From contig CM065812.1 of assembly GCA_033398695.1 (NCBI GenBank), positions 141,552,858-141,616,857 on the forward strand: 64,000 nt of DNA. Direction: 5' to 3'. The stretch comes from Orobanche coerulescens (taxonomy: Eukaryota; Streptophyta; Magnoliopsida; Lamiales; Orobanchaceae). The notes under the pieces were generated by a model. The model was given only the letters and a program-made list of their open reading frames with translations, did not search any database and had not been told where the DNA came from. Of the stretch, positions 1 to 11,315 are shown in pieces; position 1 is the first letter of the stretch, and every line of letters starts with the position of its first letter. Position numbers and translations under genes: made by a program.

Positions 1-2166
1 CCACAGAAGACGAAAGCCATTCGAGATTGGCTACCACCGAAGAACATGAAGGAAGTTCGTAGTTTCCTCGGCCTAGCAGGTTACTACCGACAGTTCGTAG
101 AAGGATTTTCTAAAATTGCGCAACCGATGACTAACTTAATGCGGAAGGATAAGAAGTATTTGTGGTCAGAAGCATGTCAGCAAAGTTTTGATGAGCTCAA
201 GAGTCTATTGATTTCGGCACCTATTTTGGTCTTACCAAAAGGAACGGAAGGATTCGTGGTGTATAGTGACGCGTCGAGTGACACGTCGAGACAGGGCCTT
301 GGATGTGTACTAATGCAGGAAGGGAAAGTGATTGCCTATGCATCGAGACAATTGTGACCCTATGAAGTTAACTATATGACCCATGACTTGGAGTTAGCAG
401 CCATGGTGTTTGCTTTGAAAATCTGGCGTCACTATCTGTATGGAGTTACCTGCCAGATCTTTACAGACCACAAGAGCCTAAAGTATATTTTTACTCATAA
501 GGAGTTGAACATGAGGCAGAGAAGGTGGCTAGAATTAATCAAAGACTATGATATTGATATACTTTATCATCCAGGTAAAACAAACGTGGTTGCCGACGCT
601 TTGAGCCGTAAGACAGTGCAGGAGCAGATGCTGAGCCGCTTGACAACACAGAGGGAGTTGCAGTTAGACCTTATGAGGCCATAAATTGAAGTTTGGTTAC
701 AGCGTGTTCAGGGACAACTTTGCACCCTTGAGATTTCTTCGTCTCTTGATGATATGATCAGATCGAAGCAAGTTACGGACCCATTCTTATCTCGAGTTCG
801 GGATGAAGTAACTCAGGGGAAAGCCCCTGGATTCGTGATCCACGAGGATGGATTGATACGCTTTAGAAATCGAGTATGTATACCCACAGACGAAGAGTTG
901 AGGAACTCTATCATGAGAGAAGCCCATGCTACCCCGTACTCTATTCACCCGGGATCTAGCAAGATGTATAAGGATTTGAAGCAAAATTATTGGTGGGGGA
1001 ATATGAAACGTGAGGTTGCCGAATTCGTTTCAAGATGTTTAACCTGTCAGCAGGTTAAGATTGAGCACCAGCGACCCGTAGAAATGCTGAAACAGCTCCC
1101 GATTCCCGAGTGGAAATAGGAGGATATTACTATGGATTTTATCACTAGCTTGCCGACGAGTTGTCGAGGAATGAATACGATTTGGGTGATTGTGGACCGT
1201 CTGACCAAATCAGACCACTTCTTGGAGATTAAGGACACGTAGGGTCCCGAAAGACTGGCCCAACTTTTTATTAAGGAAATTGTGAGGTTACATGGTACCC
1301 CCAAGAGTATTGTATCGGATCGTGACGGGCGATTCATATCGCACTTCTAGAAGGCAGTTCATCGTGCGATGGGCACAGAGTTGAATTTCAGTATGACTTT
1401 TCATCTGCAGACAGTGTGAGAGAACCATCCAGACTCTAGAGGATATGTTGAGAGCATGTGCTCTTGATTGGAAGGACGATTGGGAATCCCAGCTACCTTT
1501 GGTGGAATTCACTTATAATAATAGTTGGCACGCTTCGATTCAGATGGCTCCGTATGAGGCATTGTATGGCCGTCGCTGTAGGTCCCCTTTGTGTTGGGAC
1601 GAATTGTCAGAATCTTTGGGTACGAAACCCGATATGTTATTAGCAGCCCGTGAGAAGATCGCTTTAATTAGAAGTCGTTTGTTAATGGCTCAAAGTCGAC
1701 AGAAGTCCTATGCTGACCACCATCGATGACCGCTTGAGTTCAAGATTGGTGACCATGTGTTAATGAAGGTGTCTCCTACTCGAGGTGTTTTTCGTTTCGG
1801 GAAGAAGGGCAAGCTGATCCCGAGGTACATTGGGTCGTTTGAGGTTTTAGAGCGTGTAGGTGATCTGGCCTATCGACTATCATTGCCACCAGCTTTGAGT
1901 CGGATTCACAATATGTTTCATGACTCCCAGTTGAGGAAATATGTTGCTGATCCGAGCCATGTACTTCAGTTCGAACAGATTGAATTAGCGGAGGATCATT
2001 CGTACGAGGAGCGTCCTGTGCGGATACTCGAGAAAAGGATCAAGCAATTACGGAACAAGACGATCCCCCTACTGAAGGTTCAATGGTCACGACACGGAGT
2101 CGAGGACGCTACGTGGGAAACCGAGGATAGTATGTGAGTGAGATACCCCGAGTTATTTACCCCTTA
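1..2166 (+). pseudogene. Ty3/gypsy chromovirus pol, 3' part (element A): RNase H, integrase, chromodomain
   Basis: This is the end of a retrotransposon polyprotein that enters from the left edge. In order one sees the end of reverse transcriptase ([13 protein letters not shown]), RNase H ([25 protein letters not shown]), the integrase HHCC zinc finger (HATPYSIHPG to CLTCQQ, about 925-1065), the integrase core (second Asp in SDRDGRF near 1320) and a C-terminal chromodomain ending VQWSRHGVEDATWE (about 1990-2130), which marks a chromovirus, probably Tekay/Del-like. The frame is broken by stops at 355-357, 682-684, 1117-1119, 1240-1242, near 1348, 1727-1729 and 2135-2137 and by a deletion near 1415 that removes the region of the catalytic Glu. 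Two of these stops (1117 and 1240) are also in element B. It cannot encode an active polyprotein. Confidence 0.93.
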
Positions 2167-2186
2167 GTTTCGAGGACGAAACTCTT

Positions 2187-2201
2187 TTTAAGGGGGGAGT
2201 A
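2187..2201 (+). other. Polypurine tract of gypsy element A
   Basis: A purine run (AAGGGGGGAGTA) lies directly before the LTR start TGTAATATCC. It follows the motif tttcgaggacgaaac, which also occurs before the LTR of the LARD element and before the other gypsy LTRs here. Known role: primer for plus-strand DNA synthesis. Confidence 0.85.
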
Positions 2202-5109
2202 TGTAATATCCGACTGTAATTTTTCATTTTTAGCTGTCGTTGTATTATTCGGATAATCTGATTATCATGAATCATTGCATTTAGTATTATGTTGAGGTAT
2301 TATATATTTGAACTTCATATCGTTGTTATTTCATTTCATACGTGATGATTCGATGTTAATTAGAGAGTTGCATTTTTGAATTATTCTGTTCATGTAGCGT
2401 ACGCTACGTAGCATGATTAACGTACGTTAATCTTGTGCCTTAACGTACGTAACGCCTTGTCTGTTGCGTACACTAAGAAGGAATCTGACATCAGTTGACT
2501 TCAACACGTGAACTTGTTATCCGTTGGCATGCATGTGGGTGACGTCTGAGCTGTCGTGTCGGCCAGAGTCAACTTTTATTAGCATGTGTAGCCCCTTTCC
2601 ATTAGCGTGCGCTAATGGCCTGCAGATTCAAGACAGTAGCCACTGTAAGCCGCTTGCGTACGTAATATTAACCGGTTAGCGTACGTAAGTGTGTTCGCGT
2701 ACGCTAAAGCTTCCCGATAGCGTGCGCTAAGTCTGCACAGTCTATTTATAGGACCACCATGTTTTTCATTTCTTCACAACTCTAAACCGATTTTCGCTCT
2801 ATATATCGTCCCTCTGCACTCCCAAATCGATATCAACCTCCTCCAACTTGCTTTTAAGCCTTAAATCTTGGAGTGGAGCTCATTTCCTTGAAGATTAGGA
2901 GCTGTTCTTGAGCTTGGAGTGTACTTTCTCATAGTGTTGAGGTTGTTCTTCATTTCTGGAGGTAGGTGCACTTTCTTCTCTGTATTGTTTTCATATGTTG
3001 ATGTTAGTAACGAATTATACTTCATCTAGAGATAGATTAATCAAGTAAAACATAGTTTTAATCCAACTTTTTGAACACTTTTGATGAATATGATAAATGA
3101 GGGTTTGAGATGGATGTATTCTTGATGATATAGTGATATTAACCATGTTGTAACTATCATACTCATCTTGCTGGACGAATTTAGCTCAGTAGAACATCTT
3201 TGAATCGGTTAACCTCACCATAGTTGGATTTAAACAATAAAATTGATATCATAAAGTGTTTAAACACCATTTTTTTGTATTTAATTACCTTGGGAAGAAC
3301 TTGGCAATGTTAGAAGTAGGAGGATGTTCTCTTGTTCAGAATTCTTGATAGTTATAACCTCCTTTTTGTTTCACCCCAGCAAAACTTTGAGAATTGATAA
3401 GGATATTTGTGAAAACAACAATAACTTCTTATTAACCGGATGTGTTGATAACCTAAGAATATGTTTGATCATCTTGTGGTGTTCTTAAGGTAGTGAACTC
3501 ATAAATGATATTAATGAATCCTCCAGGTTTATAAGAATGGTTTTGATAACCTTCATGATCATGGTATAATCTCATAACTAATATGACCTTATTGTAAGCT
3601 TAATATTCAATTTAGATGAGATGTGTTGATGAACATAATTGTGCAGATTTTTCCTTTCAACATTGTAATGTTTTGAAAAGTGTAAACAACATAAGATGAT
3701 ATTGACAACATAAGTGGTTGTTTAACATGTTCTTGATAAAATTCTTATTTATGAAGAATCATATGAACATTCGGTAAAAGTATTGTGAACCAATTTTATG
3801 GTTGAGAATTAGGTAAAAAGAATTATTGGTATAAGACTTCGATATTTTGAGATAGTGAAACTATTCTAATGGATTGTAGGGTGTCGTCCTACTAATCCTA
3901 TATTTATAATTATACGAATATGTTATTGAGTAAAATGTATTTCGTTTAAGGTTGATTGTTCGAGTAAACGATATTAGTCGAGGACCGTTCGTTCGTTTCG
4001 ATAAGAAGAGGATTATTCTCGTCTCCATATTGAGGCAAGTTATCTTGCTTGGTTATAATGATGATTAGATTCTTGTGATGTTTATACATTTCATGTGTAT
4101 GAAATGTTTATGAAATGTTTGTCGTGATTTGATATTGACTTTGACGTTATTCCGTTTCCGTCATTGGGGTTGCATTCCCAAGTACGTTGCTTTGAATCAT
4201 TGATCCCGTTGGTCCTTATTGTCACTTCGGTGAGTTTTCTTGATCCTTAATCGGATATGTATTTCGTTGAATTTCGTTGTCATATTGTATCGTGACATTT
4301 CTGGAATAATATCTGCATGCCGATTGGATATTGTGTAGGATTTTTAGCCGGGCACTTGTATAGTCATACGTGGATGTTTCCGTATTGGACTGTGCACACG
4401 AGACGTAGTTCATGAGGCTAATTAGGTACATTGTCACACGTATATTCTGGATTTCGTATACGGGGTGGACATGTACACGGACACATTTCCAGATCGGGCG
4501 TACTGTGATGTCCATCTTGAGCCATATTGTTAATCGTTCATAGTCCATGTATGATTGGATGTGTTCGACGGTTTGTGACTGATTATTTCATACACCCGAC
4601 GGGTGTGATTAATAGTCTGGATGTTTCCTTGAGATCTATATATGTGAATTGTATAATGTCGGAAGAATTAATTATCATGTATATCTGACCCTGTGTTTTG
4701 GGCGAAATACTTGTGTTGTATTTTAGGTCGAGGCAAAGGCAAGGCACGGGAAGAGCATGTTGACGGCGAAGGGTTCGAAGGTTACTAGTTCGGGGGGACC
4801 AAATCATTTGTTGTCCGGTTATGTTAAACCGTGTTATGTTATTTTATTTCCGCTTCATTTAAATTACTATCTGGTTGTATTGGTATTTGAAGTATATTCC
4901 ATCTCCATATGGTTTATACTTGTATTTCGGATCCTGTGTATCATAAGGCCGTTGACCATATTTTTAATAAAACTCCTAATCGGAGTAATGACTATTTATT
5001 GTGGTTTGGTATCACAAGTAATACTTATTTAATCTGTTTTTGGATATCGCCTGGTGGGTCCCAATGTGGGGTCCACGGCACTGTAATAGCCGCCTTTTGG
5101 GGTGTTACA
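2202..5109 (+). repeat. Full-length gypsy LTR, shared between elements A and B
   Basis: The LTR is 2908 bp, from TGTAATATCC to GGGGTGTTACA, so it has the canonical TG...CA ends. It is the 3' LTR of element A (polypurine tract on its left) and at the same time the 5' LTR of element B (primer-binding site on its right). Near-identical copies lie at 22270-25102 (truncated) and 45971-48876 (complete). A long LTR of about 2.9 kb fits Tekay/Del chromoviruses. The short open frames inside it are not conserved proteins. About 500 bp from the left end is a promoter-like segment with palindromic motifs and a TATA box (listed separately). The part from about 2760 to 4700 is AT-rich and shows nothing else recognisable. 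Confidence 0.93.
2390..2752 (+). promoter_or_regulatory. Gypsy LTR promoter: cluster of palindromes plus TATA box
   Basis: About nine copies of a CG-rich palindromic motif occur in 340 bp: GTAGCGTACGCTAC near 2394, the perfect 18-nt palindrome GATTAACGTACGTTAATC at 2415-2432, TAACGTACGTAA at 2441, CCATTAGCGTGCGCTAATGG at 2599-2618, and further copies near 2465, 2654, 2676, 2694 and 2717. A TATA box (CTATTTATAGG) follows at about 2742-2752. The position suggests a U3 enhancer and core promoter; this is inferred from arrangement only. The same cluster is in the other two gypsy LTRs (22460-22825 and 46160-46525). Confidence 0.7.
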
Positions 5110-5480
5110 AAAGATGGTATAAGAGCGTTGTTTTTTGTATAAGTCATTGTGAAATGAACTAGTATCAAGGGACCTTCGTGTCACGTGTGACCTGTGCAAG
5201 CGCCTGACCCTACGAGCCAAATAAGGTATGTACTTTATGGGCCATGATTTAATTACTGGCATGATATTGATATCAGAATGGATCTCTTTGTTGATCTTAT
5301 TATTTCGAGGATTTGTGGCAGGATTTATCTTATTAATAATCCGAGATAAATGCTGGATTGATTATACGATTGAAATTATTCGACTTGACATCGATGTAAT
5401 ATTCGGTGCGACTTAGCATGAATTTTTGAATAGTATCTTGAACTGTACTTATGGTTATAATTATGATTGATTCTTTCAGT
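5110..5480 (+). other. Primer-binding site and leader of gypsy element B
   Basis: Five bases after the LTR end lies TGGTATAAGAGCG (5115-5127), one mismatch from the usual plant primer-binding site TGGTATCAGAGC complementary to initiator tRNA-Met. The remaining 350 bp up to the gag start is an untranslated leader with no other feature seen. Confidence 0.8.
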
Positions 5481-6632
5481 ATGGAAAGGAATCTGAGAGG
5501 TCGTGGCAGAGGGGGATGAGGCCACGGAAGGGGCCGAATCCCGATACCTCGAGCCAACAAACGCGCGAATGTGGATCATAGTTCCGCATACAGTGGTCCA
5601 CCTTCTAGGGATCAATCGCACCACAGTGGGCGTGAGGATGCGCATGTCGATCCTTACGTTGTGATGCAGGGCATGATGACTCAGATGACCCAGATGGTCA
5701 ATTAATGGAAGCTATGCAGAGAGCTACTACTGGCCAGCAACAAGGGGCCTCATCCCCCTCCTGTGCTTGGCGAACCCATGAGTCGGATCATCAGCGACAT
5801 CTCTCGCCAGCGACCTCCGACCTTTGAAGGCTCCTCTGAGCCTGCTGACATTGTGCATTGGATCGAGCATTTTGAGAAACTTTTCGAGATGGTAGACTGC
5901 CCGGAAGAGAACCGCGTCTCTGTAGCCGCTTACTACCTTAGAAAAGGCGCTCATACCTGATGGATTTCAGTGAGGCCAGCTGATGGTGTTTATACTTGGG
6001 AGGAATTTAAAAACATCATGCTAGACCGTTACTATCCAGGGCCACTCCGTGAGGCTAAACTGTCAGAATTGCTGAACTCCGATCCGTCTGAAGACGATGA
6101 TGTATTATCTATTGCCGAGAAATTTCAGGCACTTCTTCCTTTCGCCACGAAAATTATCCGAACAGAGGCTAATAAGATCAAATACTTTCTCAAGAGGCTT
6201 AAACCCCGAATGAGAATGCAGCTGTTGAATCACCACTGTACGACCCCACCGGAGTTCATCGAGAAGGCTCTGGAATACGAGCTCACCGCAAAGGAGATTT
6301 CTAAGAAGCAACCACAGTCCAACAACAAAAGGTCCAGGAACCAGAACCAGACTGAGAGTAACCGGGGGACATTCAGGAAGCCCCCGTCATTGCCAAACCC
6401 TTCTGATCGACCACCCGTGGCGTCAAAGCCAGCCAGATCGCACTCTCGAGCGGTCCCCTCATCTGTTGTGTGCTATAACTGCGGAAACCAGGGGCACGTC
6501 AGCTCCAAATGCCCGAGGCCGGCCGTCGCATGCCATACTTGTGGGAAGAATGGGCATCGTGCTCGTTTTTGCAGAAATGGGCACGGACGTGAACCAGTGG
6601 CGTCTCATACTCCAAATCAATCTGTTGTCTAG
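5481..6632 (+). pseudogene. Gypsy element B gag (capsid and nucleocapsid), interrupted by stops
   Basis: The frame starts at the ATG at 5481 (MERNLRGRGRGG) and is in phase with everything up to 8699, as expected for a single gag-pol polyprotein. The retrotransposon capsid domain is visible around 5800-6250 (PPTFEGSSEPADIVHWIEH, YTWEEFKNIMLDRYYP, FLKRLKPRMRMQL). A basic linker is followed by two CCHC zinc knuckles, CYNCGNQGHVSSKC and CHTCGKNGHRARFC (about 6475-6570), which bind the genomic RNA. Stops interrupt it at 5517-5519 (TGA), 5958-5960 (TGA) and 6630-6632 (TAG). The first lies in an Arg/Gly-rich stretch and looks like CGA to TGA. The copy is defective. Confidence 0.9.
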
Positions 6633-6638
6633 GACCGC

Positions 6639-9600
6639 GTGTCTCAGTCCGCTTCTTATCAGTATACCGCGGCAAATAGGGGAATGGGCCATGGAAATCA
6701 AAATGGTACACCTGGTGCAGGAGCCGCAAAACCCAGGATTTACGAAATGAAGAAAGCTGACAATCCCGAGGCCAGCATGATTGCAGGTGTACTCGAGATC
6801 CACTCTCAGCCGGTGTGTGTTCTTTTTGATACCGGTGCTTCACACTCTTTTATATCTTCTTCTTGTTTGAGTAATTTGCCTCTACACCATGTTATCAATT
6901 GTGAGCCCTATGTGATTGGTCTACCCGATGGTAGAAGAATTATTGGGAATCGTGAAGTCCAGGACTGTCCGATTCGTATGAATGACCGTGAGTGGTTGTC
7001 AAATCTGATTGTAGTCGATTTACCTAAGGATGATATAATCTTGGGTATCGATTGGATGGATCGTCATGATGCCATACTCAGTGTCCGCAAGCGGATGGTA
7101 ACCGTCACTTCTGATGATGGTTTCGAGTGTATTTTTCGAGGTGATAATCCCAGTCGTTCCGAGAGAGTCATCAGCGCTATGAAAGTAGTGAAACTGCTTA
7201 ATCAAGGGTGTATTGGTTATTGGTGCTATATGACCAAAACAGCAGATCGACCAGTTGAATTGGCCGACATTCCGGTAGTCCGAGACTACCCAGACGTATT
7301 TCCAGACGAGTTGCCAGGCTTACCTTCTTATCGTGACGTGGAGTTTATTATTGAGTTAGAGCCAGGTATATCCCCGCTTTCAAAAGCACCATATCGTATG
7401 GCTCCGACCGAGATGCAGGAGTTGAAGAACCAACTTGAGGAGTTGACTGAAAAAGGCTATATTCGACCTAGTGCGTCCCCTTGGGGAGCACCAGTGTTAT
7501 TTGTACGAAAGAAGGACGGATCTCTGCGTTTATGTATTGATTACCGTGAACTGAACAGAGTAACCATCAAGAACAAATATCCTTTGCCTCATATTGATGA
7601 TTTATTGGATCAACTTCAGGGAGCTGCCGTGTTTTCTAAGATCAACTTGAGATCTGGTTATCATCAGTTGAGGATTCGAGAGTCTGATATTTCAAAGACA
7701 GCCTTTCGTACTCGCTATGGGCATTATGAGTTCGTGGTGATGCCATTTGGATTGACTACTGCACCGGCGGTATTCATGGAGTTGATGAATCGAGTTTTTA
7801 TTAACTATATGGATCGCTTTGTAGTCGTTTTTATTGACGACATTCTGATTTACTCTCATGACCACGAAGAGCATGAACATCATCTCCAACAAGTTCTCGA
7901 TACGTTGAGGCGGGAACAGCTTTATGGGAAGTTTTCCAAATGCGAATTCTGGATGCCTGAGGTTATCTTTCTTGCGCATGTGATATCAGCCGAAGGGGTG
8001 AGAGTGGACCTACAGAAGACGGAAGCCATTCGAGATTGGCTACCACCGAAGAACATGAAGGAAGTTCGTAGTTTTCTCGGCCTAGCAGGTTACTACCGAC
8101 GGTTCGTAGAAGGATTTTCTAAAATTGCGCAACCGATGACTAACTTACTACAAATGTATAAGAAGTATTTGTGGTCAGAAGCATGTCATCAAAGTTTTGA
8201 TGAGCTCAAGAGTCGATTGATTTCGGCACCTGTTTTGGTCTTAGCAAAAGGAACGGAAGGATTCGTGGTGTATAGTGACGCGTCAAGGCAGAGCCTTGGA
8301 TGTGTACTAATGCAGGAAGGGGAAGTGATTGCCTATGCGTCGAGACAATTGCGACCCTATGAAGTTAACTATCCGACCCATGACTTGGAGTTAGCAGCCG
8401 TGGTGTTTGCTTTGAAAATTTGGCGTCACTATCTGTATGGAGTTACCTGCCAGATCTTTACAGACCACAAGAGCCTAAAGTATATTTTTACTCAGAAGGA
8501 GTTGAACATGAGGCAGAGAAGGTGGCTAGAATTAATCAAGGACTATGATATCGAGATCCTTTATCATCCGGGTAAAGAAAACGTGGTTGCCGATGCTTTG
8601 AGCCGTAAGACAGTGCAGGAGCAGATGCTGAGCCGCTTGACAACACAGAGGGAGTTGCAGTTAGACCTTATGAGGCCAGAAATTGAAGTTTGGTTATAGC
8701 GTGTTCAGGGACAACTTTGCACCCTTGAGATTTCCTCATCTCTTAATGATATGATCAGATCGAAGCAAGTTACGGACCCATTCTTATCTCGAGTTCGGGA
8801 TGAAGTAACTCAGGGGAAAGCCCCTGGATTCGTGATCCACGAGGATGGATTGATACGCTTTAGAAATCGAGTATGTATACCCACAGACGAAGAGTTGAGG
8901 AACTCTATCATGAGAGAAGCCCATGCTACCCCGTACTCTATTAACCCGGGATCTAGCAAGATGTATAAGGATTTGAAGCAAAATTATTGGTGGGGAATAT
9001 GAAACGTGAGGTTGCCGAATTCGTTTCAAGATGTTTAACCTGTCAGCAGGTTAAGATTGAGCACCAGCGACCCGTAGAAATGCTGAAACCGCTCCCGATT
9101 CCCGAGTGGAAATAGGAGGATATTACTATGGATTTTATCACTAGCTTGCCAACGAGTCATTGAGGAATGAATACGATTTGGGTGATTGTGGACCGTCTGA
9201 CTAAATCAGCCTACTTCTTGGAGATTAAGGACACGTAGGGTCCCGAAAGATTGGCCCAATTTGTTATTAAGGAAATTGTGAGGTTACATGGTACCCCCAA
9301 GAGTATTGTATCGGATCGTGACTGGCGATTCGTATCGCACTTCTGGAAGGTAGTTCATCGTGCGATGGGCACACAGTTGAATTTCAGTACGACTTTTCAT
9401 CTGCAGACCGATGGTCAGTCTGAGAGAACCATCCAGACTCTAGAAGATATGTTGAGAGCATGTGCTCTTGATTGGAAGGACGATTGGGAATCACAGCTAC
9501 CTTTGGTGGAATTCACTTATAATAATAGTTGGCACTCTTCGATTCAGATGGCTCCGTATGAGGCATTATATGGCCGTCGCTGTAGGTCCCCTTTGTGTTG

Positions 9601-9887
9601 GGACGAATTGTCAGAATCTTTGGGTACGGAACCCGATATGTTATTAGCAGCCCGTGAGAAGATCGCTTTAATTAGGAGTCGTTTGTTAACAGCTCAAAGT
9701 CGACAGAAGTCCTATGCTGACCACCATCGACGACCGCTTGAGTTCGAGATTAGTGACCATGTGTTAATGAAGGTGTCTCCTACTCGAGGTGTTTTTCGTT
9801 TCGGGAAGAAGGGCAAGCTGAGCCCAAGGTACATTGGGTCGTTTGAGGTTTTGGAGCGTGTAGGTGATCTGGCCTATCGACTAGCGT
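6639..9887 (+). pseudogene. Gypsy element B pol (protease, RT, RNase H, integrase), cut by the copia insertion
   Basis: The 686-codon open stretch 6639-8699 continues the gag frame. It holds an aspartic protease (DTGASHSF, residues about 64-71), reverse transcriptase with the FIDD active-site box (about residue 400, in [12 protein letters not shown]), and RNase H ([25 protein letters not shown]). A stop at 8697-8699 replaces a Gln codon that is intact in element A. The integrase zinc finger follows (8751-9002), then a 1-base deletion near 8995 shifts the frame, and stops lie at 9113-9115 and 9236-9238, both shared with element A. The integrase core resumes at 9251 (SDRDWRF, TDGQSERTIQTLED). 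The frame is then interrupted at 9888 by the copia LTR; the missing chromodomain end is at 21953 and again at 45654. Confidence 0.93.
9883..9887 (+). other. Left target-site duplication of the copia element (agcgt)
   Basis: The bases agcgt lie directly before the copia LTR. The partner agtgt lies at 21948-21952, one mismatch away. Removing the element and one duplication restores a junction that aligns with element A at 1877-1890. Confidence 0.88.
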
Positions 9888-11238
9888 TGTTAGGAATACT
9901 TGTTAGATTTTGATGATGTCATTAATATAATTCAAATACTTATTACTTGGCAAAAATGTAAGGAAGAACCAAATGAGTATCTTCCATAGGCCAAATTATG
10001 TTAAGTGTAAAACTTGAAAAAATGTAAAGAAGAGCTAAGTACAAAAGAACAGCTAAGTTCATCAAAGAGGTACAACCGAGTTACATCAGAGAAGATCTGG
10101 TCAACAAAAATTATCAGAGATGTTTGACCAGACTGCAGTCAAGTAACCTCAGACAGGTCAGCTGAGTTCCAAACAGTGAACATCAGAAAGGTCCAGACTG
10201 CAGAGAAGTTAACTTCACATCAGCCTACTCGAGATCAGCCAAGTACTCCAAGTCCACGTCAGCATGCGTTGAAAAGTCAAGTATTACGGAAAGTCACATG
10301 CAACGTGAAGAGACAAATTGGAGAGATTCCCGCAAAGGAGATTAATTAAATAATTCGTCCAGGCCTACCTTGAAGACTTTAATCGTATTATATTAAAAAA
10401 GATTCGGCGCCTCACATGCAGAGTCTTCACAACGGTCGGAAGATAGATTAAAATATGGGAATAAAGCCTTGCAACATTCAGAAAGGAATAAACAAAGAAG
10501 TCTCTCTCCAACAGACTGATTTGTTACAGATTTGCAACGGCTATGAAGAAATGCTCAAGGATCAACACCTATATATATATCCGAAGATTTGAAGTTGAGA
10601 AACTACCGGTGCGAACATACTTTCAAGTGATCAAAGCATTTAAGCAATCTAAAAATGAAACACAGCATCGTGAAAAGAGCGGTTCTAAAAAGTTCATACT
10701 TGAATAAGCTCTTAGTTGGAGAAGACAAAAACTCGTGTCTTAAATCCTGAGTTCGAGGTACTTCACTGGTTGAAGTTCGAGACTGTAAAGGCATCCAAGG
10801 ATCGAGGATCAAGAGGTGCAAGGCAGTCAAGTGTGTTACAACGGCAAGGATTTCCACTGGTTGGAAGCTGTTGTAATTTGGTTGAATCACTGTAATATTT
10901 ATCACTGGTTGAAAATTATAGTGAATTCATCTCCAACTGGTTTGGAGAAAAGTGGATTAGTAGAGGATTACCCCACCTCTGAGACCACTATAATTGCCTG
11001 CGTACTTTACTGTTTTATAGCATCATACTTTAACTGCTGCATTCATTGTTAAGTGTTTCATTAGTTTTTTTGTATTCGCCATCAGCTGACTTCTGCACGT
11101 ATTAAGAACAAACGACTCCAAGGCATTTGTTTACCTATCAGCTGAAGAAACTTACTCTTTGAGAAAAAGAGTTTAACAGTTTCAATAAGTCTATTCACCC
11201 CCCCTCTAGACTTATTCCTGGACGACTTGTGACCTAGA
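9888..11238 (+). repeat. 5' LTR of copia copy 1
   Basis: The LTR is 1351 bp and starts TGTTAGGAATACTTG; it ends CTAGA where the other copies have CTACA. It is about 50 bp shorter than the 3' LTR because one of two tandem copies of a roughly 50-bp segment (a variant of aaccaaatgagtatcttc) is missing near 10025. The short frames within it have no recognisable product. Confidence 0.92.
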
Positions 11239-11315
11239 AGTGGTATCAGAGAGGTTGGTTCATTTATTTCACGAACTAGATCTATATCTGAGATATATTT
11301 TACTCTCATCTTACA
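11239..11315 (+). other. Primer-binding site and leader of copia copy 1
   Basis: TGGTATCAGAG at 11241-11251 matches the complement of the initiator tRNA-Met 3' end. The gag ATG follows at 11316. Confidence 0.9.

Noticed and set aside
4222..4548. A 108-codon minus-strand frame repeated at 24290-24616 and 47989-48315
   Set aside because: It recurs only because it lies in the gypsy LTR; no known domain is seen and the LTR position explains it.
5115..5127. tRNA gene in the leader regions
   Set aside because: Only the short primer-complement is present; no cloverleaf was seen.
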